A stretch of DNA of 64,000 nucleotides from assembly GCA_913060515.1 (NCBI GenBank), contig CAJXRZ010000030.1:1-64000 (forward strand). The letters are read 5' to 3'. The stretch comes from an uncultured Pseudomonadota bacterium. Lineage in GTDB: Bacteria; Myxococcota_A; UBA796; CAJQPC01. A model generated the notes under the pieces. The model was not told the DNA's origin. It did not search any database and saw only the letters and a list, made by a program, of their open reading frames with translations. Both the position numbers and the translations under genes were made by a program. Shown here in pieces: positions 35,197 through 42,978 of this stretch. Within the stretch, counting starts at the first letter, position 1. The number at the start of each line of letters is the position of its first letter.

Positions 35197-35987
35197 CACG
35201 CACCTCCAAAGAGCTGCACGCCCGGGGCGAGCTGGTTGGGCAGGATGGGCCGGCTGTGCCAGTGGCTGTCCCCTTCGATCAGAGACTGCACAAAGCCGGG
35301 CCGCACGTACTTGCAGCGCCCGGTGACCACGCCCTCCGCCTCGACCTTGACGTACAGGCCCTCGGCCAAGTCCGAGTCTTCAGTCTGGACGAGCACGTGG
35401 CTGGAAGACTGGCCTCGTTGTTGGATCTGCGTGTTGAGGCTCTCTCGCCAAGCGGAGCTCTTGTACACGGAGGGCTGAACCAGGGCCAAGAGCTGCTCCG
35501 AAGACAGCCCTGGCCCCTCATAGAGCACCGGGACGGCGGTGTAGTTCAGCCCTACGCAGAGCGCGCGCCGGGCCGGGGTCGAGAGGAAGACCTGCAGCTC
35601 TCGATCCCAGACATCAAACTCATGAAAGTAGTGGGACAAGCGGTCATAGAACACCGTGTGCTTGGCGTAGAGCCACTCGCCGTACATCACGTAGCGGCTG
35701 CCCAGCACGTCGAAGAGATCCGCACGCATGCATTCCGCCCAGGTCTTGAGCAGCGCGAAGTGGCGCTCCCTGGGGCCTCCTTGAAGGTAGTGCCCTCGGG
35801 ATTGGAGCAAGAGCTGGCCCTCGGGGGAGAAGGAGACGGCCGAGTTGGCGCCATCCAGCTTCTCTTCGACCACGATGTGTTGGCCTTGGAGGGTGTGGAT
35901 GGACAGGGTCTTGGGGGAGTCGCCGCGCTGCAGAGCTGAGCCCGAGAGGTGGGGCGTGCGCGGGTACTTGAGGATGGGGGGAATCAT
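35196..35987 (-). CDS. ATP-dependent RNA ligase
   Basis: 263 residues from ATG 35987. Nucleotidyltransferase motifs: I is EEKLDGAN with the adenylated Lys43, III-like RYVMYGEWLYAKHT, IV EGLYVKVE and V GRCKYVRPGF. This is the Rnl-type core without the C-terminal OB domain of DNA ligases. It seals 3'-OH/5'-phosphate RNA ends, the products made by the downstream HD-Pnk; the two genes overlap (TGATG), so a healing-and-sealing repair unit is the clear reading. Likely substrates are tRNAs or other RNA cut by toxins or phage nucleases (inference). Confidence 0.92.
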   Translation of the reverse strand: MIPPILKYPRTPHLSGSALQRGDSPKTLSIHTLQGQHIVVEEKLDGANSAVSFSPEGQLLLQSRGHYLQGGPRERHFALLKTWAECMRADLFDVLGSRYVMYGEWLYAKHTVFYDRLSHYFHEFDVWDRELQVFLSTPARRALCVGLNYTAVPVLYEGPGLSSEQLLALVQPSVYKSSAWRESLNTQIQQRGQSSSHVLVQTEDSDLAEGLYVKVEAEGVVTGRCKYVRPGFVQSLIEGDSHWHSRPILPNQLAPGVQLFGGA

Positions 35988-36139
35988 GGGTGCACCAAAG
36001 GATGCCGGCGTCAGGCGCCGAGTGCTTTCTAAGTCTGCCGTAGAGCTCACCCCTGGCCAACGCACAAGGCGCGGCCACGGCCACGTCTGGGCCGTTCTGG
36101 GGGAGGAGGGAGGCAGAGCACTACACTTTGGGCGTCCTT

Positions 36140-36158
36140 GGCGCGGCAGCTCCGCGCC
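36140..36158 (+). promoter_or_regulatory. Hairpin upstream of the NPYA membrane gene
   Basis: GGCGCGG, five-base loop CAGCT, CCGCGCC: a perfect GC stem in the 234-base region between the divergent RNA-ligase and membrane-protein genes. Could be a leader structure or operator; no T-run. Confidence 0.3.
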
Positions 36159-36221
36159 GGGCAAGGTTGTGCACCCAATCCCCCTCCGACAAGTCCTTCA
36201 GGCAAGGGATAGACGTGGAAG

Positions 36222-36722
36222 ATGAGCGAGAACCCCTACGCGCTGGGCAGTCAAGCCGCCGCTGAACGTGACTCCGAGCACTTGGCCGGCGCGCGCGCGC
36301 TGATGCGCCATCGGGTCTTCGCGCTCATGCATGCCGCGGTAGTCGTCCTGCTGCTGACCATCCTTGGCACGGTGCTGCGCAGCGGGGGCCTGAGCCAGGC
36401 CACCATCATGCCGGTCACCGCTCTGGTCTTGGTGACCTTGTACATGTCCGTCACCGTCGTCTGGGCCTTGCGTGCAAAACCACTCTCCCTGCCCATGGGG
36501 GTGTTCGCCGACTTGGTCACGCTGTGCAGCTGCGTCTTCACGCTGCCCGCGATCTGGAGCTTGGCCCTTCGCTTTGGCTCCAAGCACATCCACAAGGCGC
36601 TCTTGGAGCCCCCACCCCTGAGCGCCTGGTCACCCCACTGGCCGACCCTTGTGCTGCTGCCCCTGCTCACGGCCCTGAACATGGTCGTGCCGCTCATCTT
36701 GGCCGTGGGCATGGCGCTCTAG
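36222..36722 (+). CDS. Small membrane protein starting MSENPYA
   Basis: 166 residues; ATG start with GTGGAAG upstream. Four hydrophobic helices (ALMHAAVVVLLLTILGTVL, VTALVLVTLYMSVTVVWAL, FADLVTLCSCVFTLPAIW, PTLVLLPLLTALNMVVPLI). The N-terminus NPYALGS parallels NPYASPE of the protein at 32025, which suggests a shared cytoplasmic targeting or interaction motif. Function unknown. Confidence 0.75.
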   Translation: MSENPYALGSQAAAERDSEHLAGARALMRHRVFALMHAAVVVLLLTILGTVLRSGGLSQATIMPVTALVLVTLYMSVTVVWALRAKPLSLPMGVFADLVTLCSCVFTLPAIWSLALRFGSKHIHKALLEPPPLSAWSPHWPTLVLLPLLTALNMVVPLILAVGMAL

Positions 36723-36753
36723 CTCCCAGAGGAGGCCCCCTTGGGAGGGCCCC

Positions 36754-37257
36754 TCAGGGCACCAGCTTTCCGCCGCCTTCGCCTTCACACTGGTGGCAGC
36801 TGCTGCAGGCACCGGTCTCAACTTGGGTCCCCATCTTGCGCACGACGCCGTTGACCTCGACCTCAGCACGCAATGGAGGGACCGGCACCGTGGCGCTGTG
36901 GAAGTTCCCCGAAGACTCCGAGCTGAGCTCCGTCACATCGCCGTTGGCGTCGGTGATGCGGATGATCGCACCCTCCAGACCCTGCTCTCCGCTGGCGTCG
37001 GTGAAGATGGTGCCGCCGATCCCGAACCACTTGTCCGGCTCATCGTGCTTGGGCATCAAGCCCTCTGAGTGGCAGCTCAAGCAGTCGGAGCCGGGCAGCA
37101 TATTGCGACCGTCCCCATCGCAGTCGCCGACATCTGGACAGCCCTCGTTGTCGTCCAAACAGACAAGCTCGACGGTGTCCGCTGTCTCCTCGGTGCTGTC
37201 CTTGTCACAGGCCAGAAGGGCGAGAAGCGGGAGGCAGGCCAACAAGGCTCGGGTCAT
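36754..37257 (-). CDS. Lipoprotein with two c-type heme motifs
   Basis: 167 residues; lipoprotein signal MTRALLACLPLLALLAC (Cys17), then the acidic tether STEETADT. Two heme-attachment motifs, CLSCH (about 59-63) and CSSCH near the C-terminus, flank a beta-rich middle segment (GGTIFTDASGEQGLEGAIIRITDANGDV) with a carboxypeptidase-regulatory-like look. So a small diheme cytochrome on the outer membrane, probably an electron carrier. Follows the SLC13 gene on the same strand by 52 bases. Confidence 0.85.
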   Translation of the reverse strand: MTRALLACLPLLALLACDKDSTEETADTVELVCLDDNEGCPDVGDCDGDGRNMLPGSDCLSCHSEGLMPKHDEPDKWFGIGGTIFTDASGEQGLEGAIIRITDANGDVTELSSESSGNFHSATVPVPPLRAEVEVNGVVRKMGTQVETGACSSCHQCEGEGGGKLVP

Positions 37258-37309
37258 CTTGGTCCTTCAACGTGTGTCCAAGGCATAACGGAGCGCGCCT
37301 CCACAAAAG

Positions 37310-39106
37310 TTACAGCGGCCAGACCAAGGGCACAATGGTCAGGGCCACGGCCAAGCAAATCACGTTCAGGGGCAAGCCCACGCGCACAAAGTCCGAGAAG
37401 CGGTATCCGCCGGGGCCATAGATCAGCAGGGAGGCGTTTGAGCCGACCGGGCTGAAGAAGCCCGCGCTGGCCGCCAAGGCCACCACGATGGCGAAGGGCC
37501 GCACATCCAGCCCAGCCGCCTGGGCCAGCGAGAGGGCGATGGGGAAGACCAGGGCAGCACCAGCGGCGTTGGAGAGCATCGCAGCCGCGCACACCGTGAG
37601 AAGGTAGACCACCGCAAGCAGGGCGACCGGCGGCAAGGAACCCGTGACCCCGAGCAATCCACCGGCCAAGACTTCTGCCGCGCCAGAGTCCGTGAGTGCC
37701 TGGGCCAAGCCCAAGGCCGAGCCGATGACGATCAACACCCCAAAGTCCACCGAGGAGCGGGCCTGACGTGCGTTGATGCAGCCCAAGGCCACCAGCGCCA
37801 CCACCGCCAGGAGCGCGACGACGGCGATGCTGACTTCGGGGACTCCAGGGCTAAAGCTGTGCAGCACGGTGGAGCCCACAGGAATGGCCACAAGTAGGCT
37901 CAGGACCACCAGGGCGGCCCGTCTGTTCTTGTGCTTGGGCGGCGGCTGCTGATCCAAAGCCCCGACCATGTAGAAGTCCGGGCTGTCCCGCCACGTGCTC
38001 CAGAAACCGGGCGAGGCCGAGAGCAACAGGGTGTCCCCCGGTCGCAAGGTAATGTCACCGATGCGGGACTCAATGCGCTCGCCAGCTCGGTGAATGGCGA
38101 GGATGGCCGCATCGAATCGGCGGCGGAATCCGCTCTCACGCACCGTCCGCCCGATCAGGCGACTGCGGTGAGACATGACCACTTCGTAGAGGTGGGTCTC
38201 CAGCCCCTGAACGTCCACGTCCTCCACTGGGTGCAAGCCGGGCAAGGCGCGCAGGTCGGCCACCGTCTCGGCCAGTCCAGAGAGGACGAGGTGATCCTCC
38301 ACCTCGATCAGGTCGTGGGGGGCCACGGGACGAAGCACCGAGCCGTCTTCTCTGCGGATCTCGGCCAGAAAGAGGCCAGGCAAGTGCCGGAGCCCGCCAT
38401 CGGCCACGCTCTTTCCGACCAGGGGCGATCCCTTGGCCACCCGCATCTCGACCAAGTACTCCCTGGCCTCTTTGTCGCCGATGTCTCCTGGGGCCTTCCG
38501 CTGATCCAAGAGTCTCCAGCCCAGGGTGGTCAGGTACCCCAGCCCCAAGATCACCGTCGGGACGCCAACCCAAGCCAGCTCCAGCATGCCCAAGGGCTCC
38601 AGACCAGCCTGCTCCAAGCGACCGGAGACCACCAGGTTGGCGCTGGTGCCGATGAGCGTGCAGGTGCCGCCCAACATCGCGGCGAAACCAAGGGGCATCA
38701 GGAAGCGCGAGGGGCTCTGTTTGACGCGGCGGGCGAAGCTTCGCGTGGCCGGGATGAACATGGCCACGATGGGCGTGTTGTTCACAAAGGCCGAGAAGAA
38801 AGCGGTGGGCAGGACCAAACGCACCAAGCCGACGCGGGGCGAGCGGGTGTCCCCAAAGACAGCCCGCGTGATGAGCTGAAGCGCCCCCGTCTCGCGGATG
38901 GCAGCCGCCACCACAAAGAGCGCACCTACCGTCATGACCGCTGGATCCGCAAAGCCAATACCAGCGTCCCGGATGTCCACAATGCCCATGCCGACGGCCA
39001 GCGCCAGGGTGCCGAACATGGCCAAGTCGGGCCCCACCCGGTCTCGGGCGATCACTGCAGTCATGCCCACGAGCAGGGCCAATAGGAGCAGGACCTGTGG
39101 GGTCAC
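37310..39106 (-). CDS. SLC13/DASS-type anion permease with TrkA-C domains
   Basis: 598 residues. Two halves of hydrophobic helices flank two cytoplasmic TrkA-C-like regulatory domains (about 210-370: EMRVAKGSPLVGKSVADG and EVVMSHRSRLIGRTVRESGF), as in the YfbS/SAC1 group that moves sulfate, dicarboxylates or other anions. The conserved NNTPIVAMFIP and SNAAGAALVFP clamshell motifs are present. GTG start, 18 bases after the winged-helix gene, so the two are cotranscribed and the regulator probably controls this transporter. Confidence 0.9.
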   Translation of the reverse strand: MTPQVLLLLALLVGMTAVIARDRVGPDLAMFGTLALAVGMGIVDIRDAGIGFADPAVMTVGALFVVAAAIRETGALQLITRAVFGDTRSPRVGLVRLVLPTAFFSAFVNNTPIVAMFIPATRSFARRVKQSPSRFLMPLGFAAMLGGTCTLIGTSANLVVSGRLEQAGLEPLGMLELAWVGVPTVILGLGYLTTLGWRLLDQRKAPGDIGDKEAREYLVEMRVAKGSPLVGKSVADGGLRHLPGLFLAEIRREDGSVLRPVAPHDLIEVEDHLVLSGLAETVADLRALPGLHPVEDVDVQGLETHLYEVVMSHRSRLIGRTVRESGFRRRFDAAILAIHRAGERIESRIGDITLRPGDTLLLSASPGFWSTWRDSPDFYMVGALDQQPPPKHKNRRAALVVLSLLVAIPVGSTVLHSFSPGVPEVSIAVVALLAVVALVALGCINARQARSSVDFGVLIVIGSALGLAQALTDSGAAEVLAGGLLGVTGSLPPVALLAVVYLLTVCAAAMLSNAAGAALVFPIALSLAQAAGLDVRPFAIVVALAASAGFFSPVGSNASLLIYGPGGYRFSDFVRVGLPLNVICLAVALTIVPLVWPL

Positions 39107-39124
39107 GAAGTCTCGGAGTGGGGG

Positions 39125-39412
39125 CTACTTGCCGGCTGGGACCAAGCGCAGGCCATCCAACAGGTTCCTAATCGTAGCCCCTGCTTCCAATGGATGTCGA
39201 AGATGGGCCTCCAAACGCAGCTCATAGTGATTGCGTCGGCCGGCCTTGGTGACGACAACGTAGCCCTCCTCCACAAGGTCATGGAGGATGCGCTGTACAG
39301 CGCGTTCGGTGATGTCTACCTTGCTGGCGATGTCGCGCATGCGCAGGTCTGGCTCTTCGCTCAGAAGAAGCATGACGTGTGCATGGTTCGACAAGAAGGT
39401 CCAGCTGGACAT
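39125..39412 (-). CDS. Winged-helix transcriptional regulator
   Basis: 95 residues, the size of a single wHTH domain: HVMLLLSEEPDLRMRDIASKVDITERAVQRILHDLVEEGYVV is a MarR/ArsR-like helix-turn-helix with recognition helix TERAVQRILHDL, followed by the wing VTKAGRRNHYEL. There is no effector domain and there are no Cys residues. It lies between the SLC13 gene it precedes and the divergent SulP gene, and the dyad at 39455-39477 in the shared promoter region is its likely operator. Confidence 0.88.
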   Translation of the reverse strand: MSSWTFLSNHAHVMLLLSEEPDLRMRDIASKVDITERAVQRILHDLVEEGYVVVTKAGRRNHYELRLEAHLRHPLEAGATIRNLLDGLRLVPAGK

Positions 39413-39454
39413 GTTGACTCCTTCCCCACATTATACCCGACCACGCTGCCCGGA

Positions 39455-39477
39455 ACAAATATTCCTGATATATTTGT
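39455..39477. promoter_or_regulatory. Operator candidate between wHTH and SulP genes
   Basis: Perfect arms ACAAATA and TATTTGT with a nine-base spacer, in a locally AT-rich stretch of an otherwise GC-rich region, 43 bases before the wHTH start and 110 before the SulP start. Confidence 0.55.
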
Positions 39478-39586
39478 CGTGTATTAATTGTCCCGATATA
39501 GCCGTCTGCAACAAGCGTGTGTTCCGGGACCTACCCCGGACGATTCGCGCTCAGGCGCAGCGCAACACTTGGCGGGAGCCTTCCAG

Positions 39587-41200
39587 ATGAGCACCACGAC
39601 CGCAGAAACGCCCAAGGTTGAAAAGCCAAAAATGGGTGCCAAGGGATTCTTTACGGAGTTTCTTGCGTCCATCGTCGTCTTCCTGGTGGCGCTTCCGCTC
39701 TGCTTGGGGATCGCGATTGCATCGGGCGTGCCTCCAGCGATGGGCATCGTCTCCGGCATCATCGGCGGCATCGCGGTGGGCTACTTCGCTGGCTCCCCGC
39801 TGCAGGTGAGCGGTCCGGCAGCAGGACTCGTCGTCATCGTCTACGACATCGTTCAGACCCACGGCATCATCGCCTTGGGGCCCATTCTGGTGCTGGCAGG
39901 CATCATCCAGATGGTCGCTGGCAAGTTGAAGCTCGGCCAGTGGTTCCGGGCTGTTGCTCCTGCGGTCATCTACGCGATGCTCACGGGCATTGGCGTGCTG
40001 ATCTTCGCCTCCCAGTTCCACGTCATGGTGGACGACACGCCGGTCAGCAGCGGCGTAGCCAACCTGTTCTCCATCCCCCAGGCGATCTGGAAGGGCTTGG
40101 TCGTGGGTGAAGATACGACCCACCACCTCGCCGCACGCATCGGCGTGATGGCCCTGGCGATCCTGGTCATCTGGAACGCCCTCAAGCCCAAGCTGCCAAG
40201 CTTCCTCAAGGCTGTCCCTGCTCCCTTGCTTGCCGTAGCGGCCGGCTTCGGGGCAGCGGCCTACTTTGAGCTGCCCATCAACTACGTCGAGGTGCCCGAC
40301 TCCATGAGCGGGCTCATCAACCTCCCCACCCTGGAAGGGGCTGCCTTCCTGCTCAAGCCTTCGGTGCTCGGCAGCGCCATCGCGGTGGCGGTCATCGCAA
40401 GCGCCGAGGCGCTTCTCTGCGCGGTCGCCGTGGACAAGCTGCACGACGGTCCCCGCAGCGACTTGGACCAAGAGCTCTTCGCTCAGGGCCTGGGCAACAC
40501 CATCTCCGGCCTCATCGGCGGTCTGCCCATCACCGGCGTGATCGTTCGCTCGACGGCCAACGTGGAGTCCGGCGCCAAGACCAAGTGGTCCGCCATCATG
40601 CACGCCGGCTGGTTGCTTCTCGCCGTGGGCGCCCTGCCCTTCGTGCTCGAGCGCATCCCCGTGGCCTCCTTGGCCGCTGTGCTCGTGTACATCGGCTACA
40701 AGCTGATCAACGTCAAGATCATCCAGACCCTCTGGACCCGAGGAAAGGGCGAGGCGGTCATCTACATCGTCACCGTCTGCGCCATCGTCGCCACCAACCT
40801 GCTCGAAGGCTTGATGATCGGCATCGCCTTGGCCTTCCTCAAGCTGGCCTGGAGCTTCTCTCACCTGGACGTGGAGCAGAGCGAGCGGGCAGACGACCCC
40901 GGCATTGTAGACCTGCGCCTTCGCGGAAGCGGAACCTTCGTGGGCCTGCCCACATTGGCTCGGGCCCTCAAGAAGGTCCCGGAAGGCAAGGAGGTTCACA
41001 TCCACCTGGAAGATGTGGACTACGTGGACCACGCCTGCTTTGAGCTCATCTCCGACTGGCGCACCCAGTACGAGCTCACCGAGGGCGAGGTCGTTGTCGA
41101 GTTGGACACGCTGCATCGACGCGGCACCTACCGCAATGAGCAGAAGCAGGAAGCTGCAGACGCGGCGAACGCGTCAAAGCCTGCCTCCAAGGTGGCTTAG
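39587..41200 (+). CDS. SulP-family anion transporter with STAS domain
   Basis: 537 residues from ATG 39587. The conserved start of the SulP core is visible (FFTEFLASIVVFLVALPLCLGIA, SGVPPAMGIVSGIIGG, SPLQVSGPAAG), then 10-12 further helices and the LLCAVAVDKLHDG and NTISGLIGGLPITGVIVRS blocks. A cytoplasmic STAS domain (about 440-505, VHIHLEDVDYVDHACFELI) ends the protein. Bicarbonate or sulfate are the usual substrates; the sequence resembles the SulP/bicarbonate group. Divergent from the wHTH-SLC13 unit, suggesting joint control of two anion transporters. Confidence 0.93.
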   Translation: MSTTTAETPKVEKPKMGAKGFFTEFLASIVVFLVALPLCLGIAIASGVPPAMGIVSGIIGGIAVGYFAGSPLQVSGPAAGLVVIVYDIVQTHGIIALGPILVLAGIIQMVAGKLKLGQWFRAVAPAVIYAMLTGIGVLIFASQFHVMVDDTPVSSGVANLFSIPQAIWKGLVVGEDTTHHLAARIGVMALAILVIWNALKPKLPSFLKAVPAPLLAVAAGFGAAAYFELPINYVEVPDSMSGLINLPTLEGAAFLLKPSVLGSAIAVAVIASAEALLCAVAVDKLHDGPRSDLDQELFAQGLGNTISGLIGGLPITGVIVRSTANVESGAKTKWSAIMHAGWLLLAVGALPFVLERIPVASLAAVLVYIGYKLINVKIIQTLWTRGKGEAVIYIVTVCAIVATNLLEGLMIGIALAFLKLAWSFSHLDVEQSERADDPGIVDLRLRGSGTFVGLPTLARALKKVPEGKEVHIHLEDVDYVDHACFELISDWRTQYELTEGEVVVELDTLHRRGTYRNEQKQEAADAANASKPASKVA

Positions 41201-41216
41201 GGCCCATTTTAGAGAC

Positions 41217-42968
41217 TCAGAACGGCGCCTTCTCGGGGGCGCCGTTCTTGCTCTGGCGTCTCAGCATGAGCACAAGGCCCAAGGCCAGGAGCCATGCCAT
41301 CGACCCAGTGCGTGTACTGCTGCAGCCGCAGCCATCGGGCTCAAGGGGACCCAGCTCGGGGTCTGTTGAGGTGTCCGGCACGCCAGAGTCCTCCAGGTCG
41401 GGGCCGGTGTCCTGGGGCTCATCCTCGAGTTCTGTACAGAGTCCTCCATCGCTGAGTCCCTCAATCTCTGCCGTCTCCAGCACCCGGTTGAGCACACAGA
41501 CTTGGTCCAAGCCCCCAGAGAACGGCGTGGCCCCCGTGGTGTCCGCCCCCATGTACAGCATGCCCCGATTGGCCCCGGTGGGGAGCCGGTCAAAGGCAAG
41601 CGCCTCTCCGAGCTCCTGCCCGTCCACGAAGAATCGCAGGACCTGGGCATCGGCGTCCCGCGTCATCACCAGGTGGTGCCAATCGCCGTCCGTAAAGGGG
41701 CCTGGCGCCGTGGAGTCGAGGGTGACGTTCACCCCATTGTCGTGCTCCCAGAAGGCCCGAACATGGCCGGAGTCCTGCACGCTGAGCCAATAGGCGTAGT
41801 TCGTCTCCTCATCCTCGCTGTAGTAATCATTGGTCGCGTAGGTGATCAGAGTGTTCCCCCAGTCACCGCCCTGGAGCCCATCGCTGCGCACCCACAGGGA
41901 CAGGCTCAGGTCCCCCAGAAGGGCCAAGTGATAGTCCTGGATGCCACCGGCAAGGGCCCAGTCACCAGACCCGTCCAGCGCCAGAGCTTGCCCCCTTGGA
42001 CTGTCCACCAGCTCCGCGTCTCCTACCAGGCTCAGCGAGAGGCTGTGCGGTCCAGCATCCTGGCTGTCCTCCATGCCGTAGAAGGCCTTGACCCCAGGGG
42101 GCTCAGGTTGCGCGCTGGCCATGACGAAGGAGTCCAAGGCGTCGTCGTAGTGACCGTCCCCGTCGGCGTCGCCATAGAAGGTGGCCACGGCCTGGGGACC
42201 GTCGACCTGGACCAGCAGATAGCCGTGCACCTGCTGGTAAGGGCGAATGGGCTCAAAGCCTTGCCAGCCGCCCCCGGTGCCGATGATGGTCTCCCAGGTG
42301 TCTCCGCCATTGCCGAGCTGCCCAGGCTGGTAGCGGTGCCAGTGCCCCACAAAGAGCCCCGTCACGTCGTTGGCCACCAGGGTCTGCCAGAACTCCGATG
42401 AGGTGGTTCCCAGGCCCCCTTCCGTCGAAAAGCTCACGGGGTGATGGGTGATCACGAAGGTGTGGTTGAAGGACCCTGAGTCTTGCAGCACCTGCCGCAA
42501 CCAGCCCATGCCGGCCTCGCTCACGGTGGGAGAGAAGTTCTCCTGATCCGAGGTCACGCTGACGAAGCGCACATCGCCTTCGTCCCAGACGTAGCTGACC
42601 CCCTCCTCTCCAGCAGGGCTGTTGTCCGTGGGCAACCAAGGGAAGGTCTCCCGCCAAGCCTGGAAGGTGCCTGCGCCACCATAGACATCGTGGTTGCCAG
42701 GCACCGCCAGCACCTGCCCATCAAAGCCTGCGACGACGCTCTTGAAGTCCAGCCACTGCGCTTGGGTCGCCGAGACCGAGGAGGCCCCTCCGACCAAGTC
42801 TCCGACGAAGAGCCCAAGCTGCGGCTCGTGCGCGTTCATGTCCTCGACCAGCTGAGGGAACACGTCCCAGTTGATGGAGCTGTGGTTGCCGTCGGTCTGA
42901 ACATCCCCGACAACGACAAAGGTCAACTCTTGTGCCTGGACCAGATTGGCCAACAACAGCAGAGACAT
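41217..42968 (-). CDS. Calcineurin-like phosphoesterase with LamG domain and MYXO-CTERM tail
   Basis: 583 residues. Short signal MSLLLLANLVQAQ. Metallophosphoesterase domain (about 15-270) with the metal ligands VVVGDVQTDG, FVGDLVGG, VPGNHDVYGG, ITHHP and GHWHRYQ all in place. Residues about 310-490 form a LamG/concanavalin-like sandwich (LSLSLWVRSD, WHHLVMTRD, LDQVCVLNRVL). A Thr/Asp/Pro-rich tether then leads to the sorting tail CGCSS, a hydrophobic helix and LRRQSK, the MYXO-CTERM pattern of Myxococcota. So a surface-anchored phosphatase or nucleotidase. Follows the deiminase gene by 10 bases. Confidence 0.93.
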   Translation of the reverse strand: MSLLLLANLVQAQELTFVVVGDVQTDGNHSSINWDVFPQLVEDMNAHEPQLGLFVGDLVGGASSVSATQAQWLDFKSVVAGFDGQVLAVPGNHDVYGGAGTFQAWRETFPWLPTDNSPAGEEGVSYVWDEGDVRFVSVTSDQENFSPTVSEAGMGWLRQVLQDSGSFNHTFVITHHPVSFSTEGGLGTTSSEFWQTLVANDVTGLFVGHWHRYQPGQLGNGGDTWETIIGTGGGWQGFEPIRPYQQVHGYLLVQVDGPQAVATFYGDADGDGHYDDALDSFVMASAQPEPPGVKAFYGMEDSQDAGPHSLSLSLVGDAELVDSPRGQALALDGSGDWALAGGIQDYHLALLGDLSLSLWVRSDGLQGGDWGNTLITYATNDYYSEDEETNYAYWLSVQDSGHVRAFWEHDNGVNVTLDSTAPGPFTDGDWHHLVMTRDADAQVLRFFVDGQELGEALAFDRLPTGANRGMLYMGADTTGATPFSGGLDQVCVLNRVLETAEIEGLSDGGLCTELEDEPQDTGPDLEDSGVPDTSTDPELGPLEPDGCGCSSTRTGSMAWLLALGLVLMLRRQSKNGAPEKAPF

Positions 42969-42978
42969 GCCAAACCTC

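Noticed and set aside
31910-35987. Functional link between tRNA-Pro and the RNA-repair genes
   Set aside because: They are over 2 kb apart with unrelated genes and a TetR unit between, so proximity is not evidence.
41221-41246. Hairpin AACGGCGCC/GGCGCCGTT as a terminator for SulP
   Set aside because: It lies inside the C-terminal codons of the phosphoesterase and has no T-run; it may act weakly but cannot be claimed.
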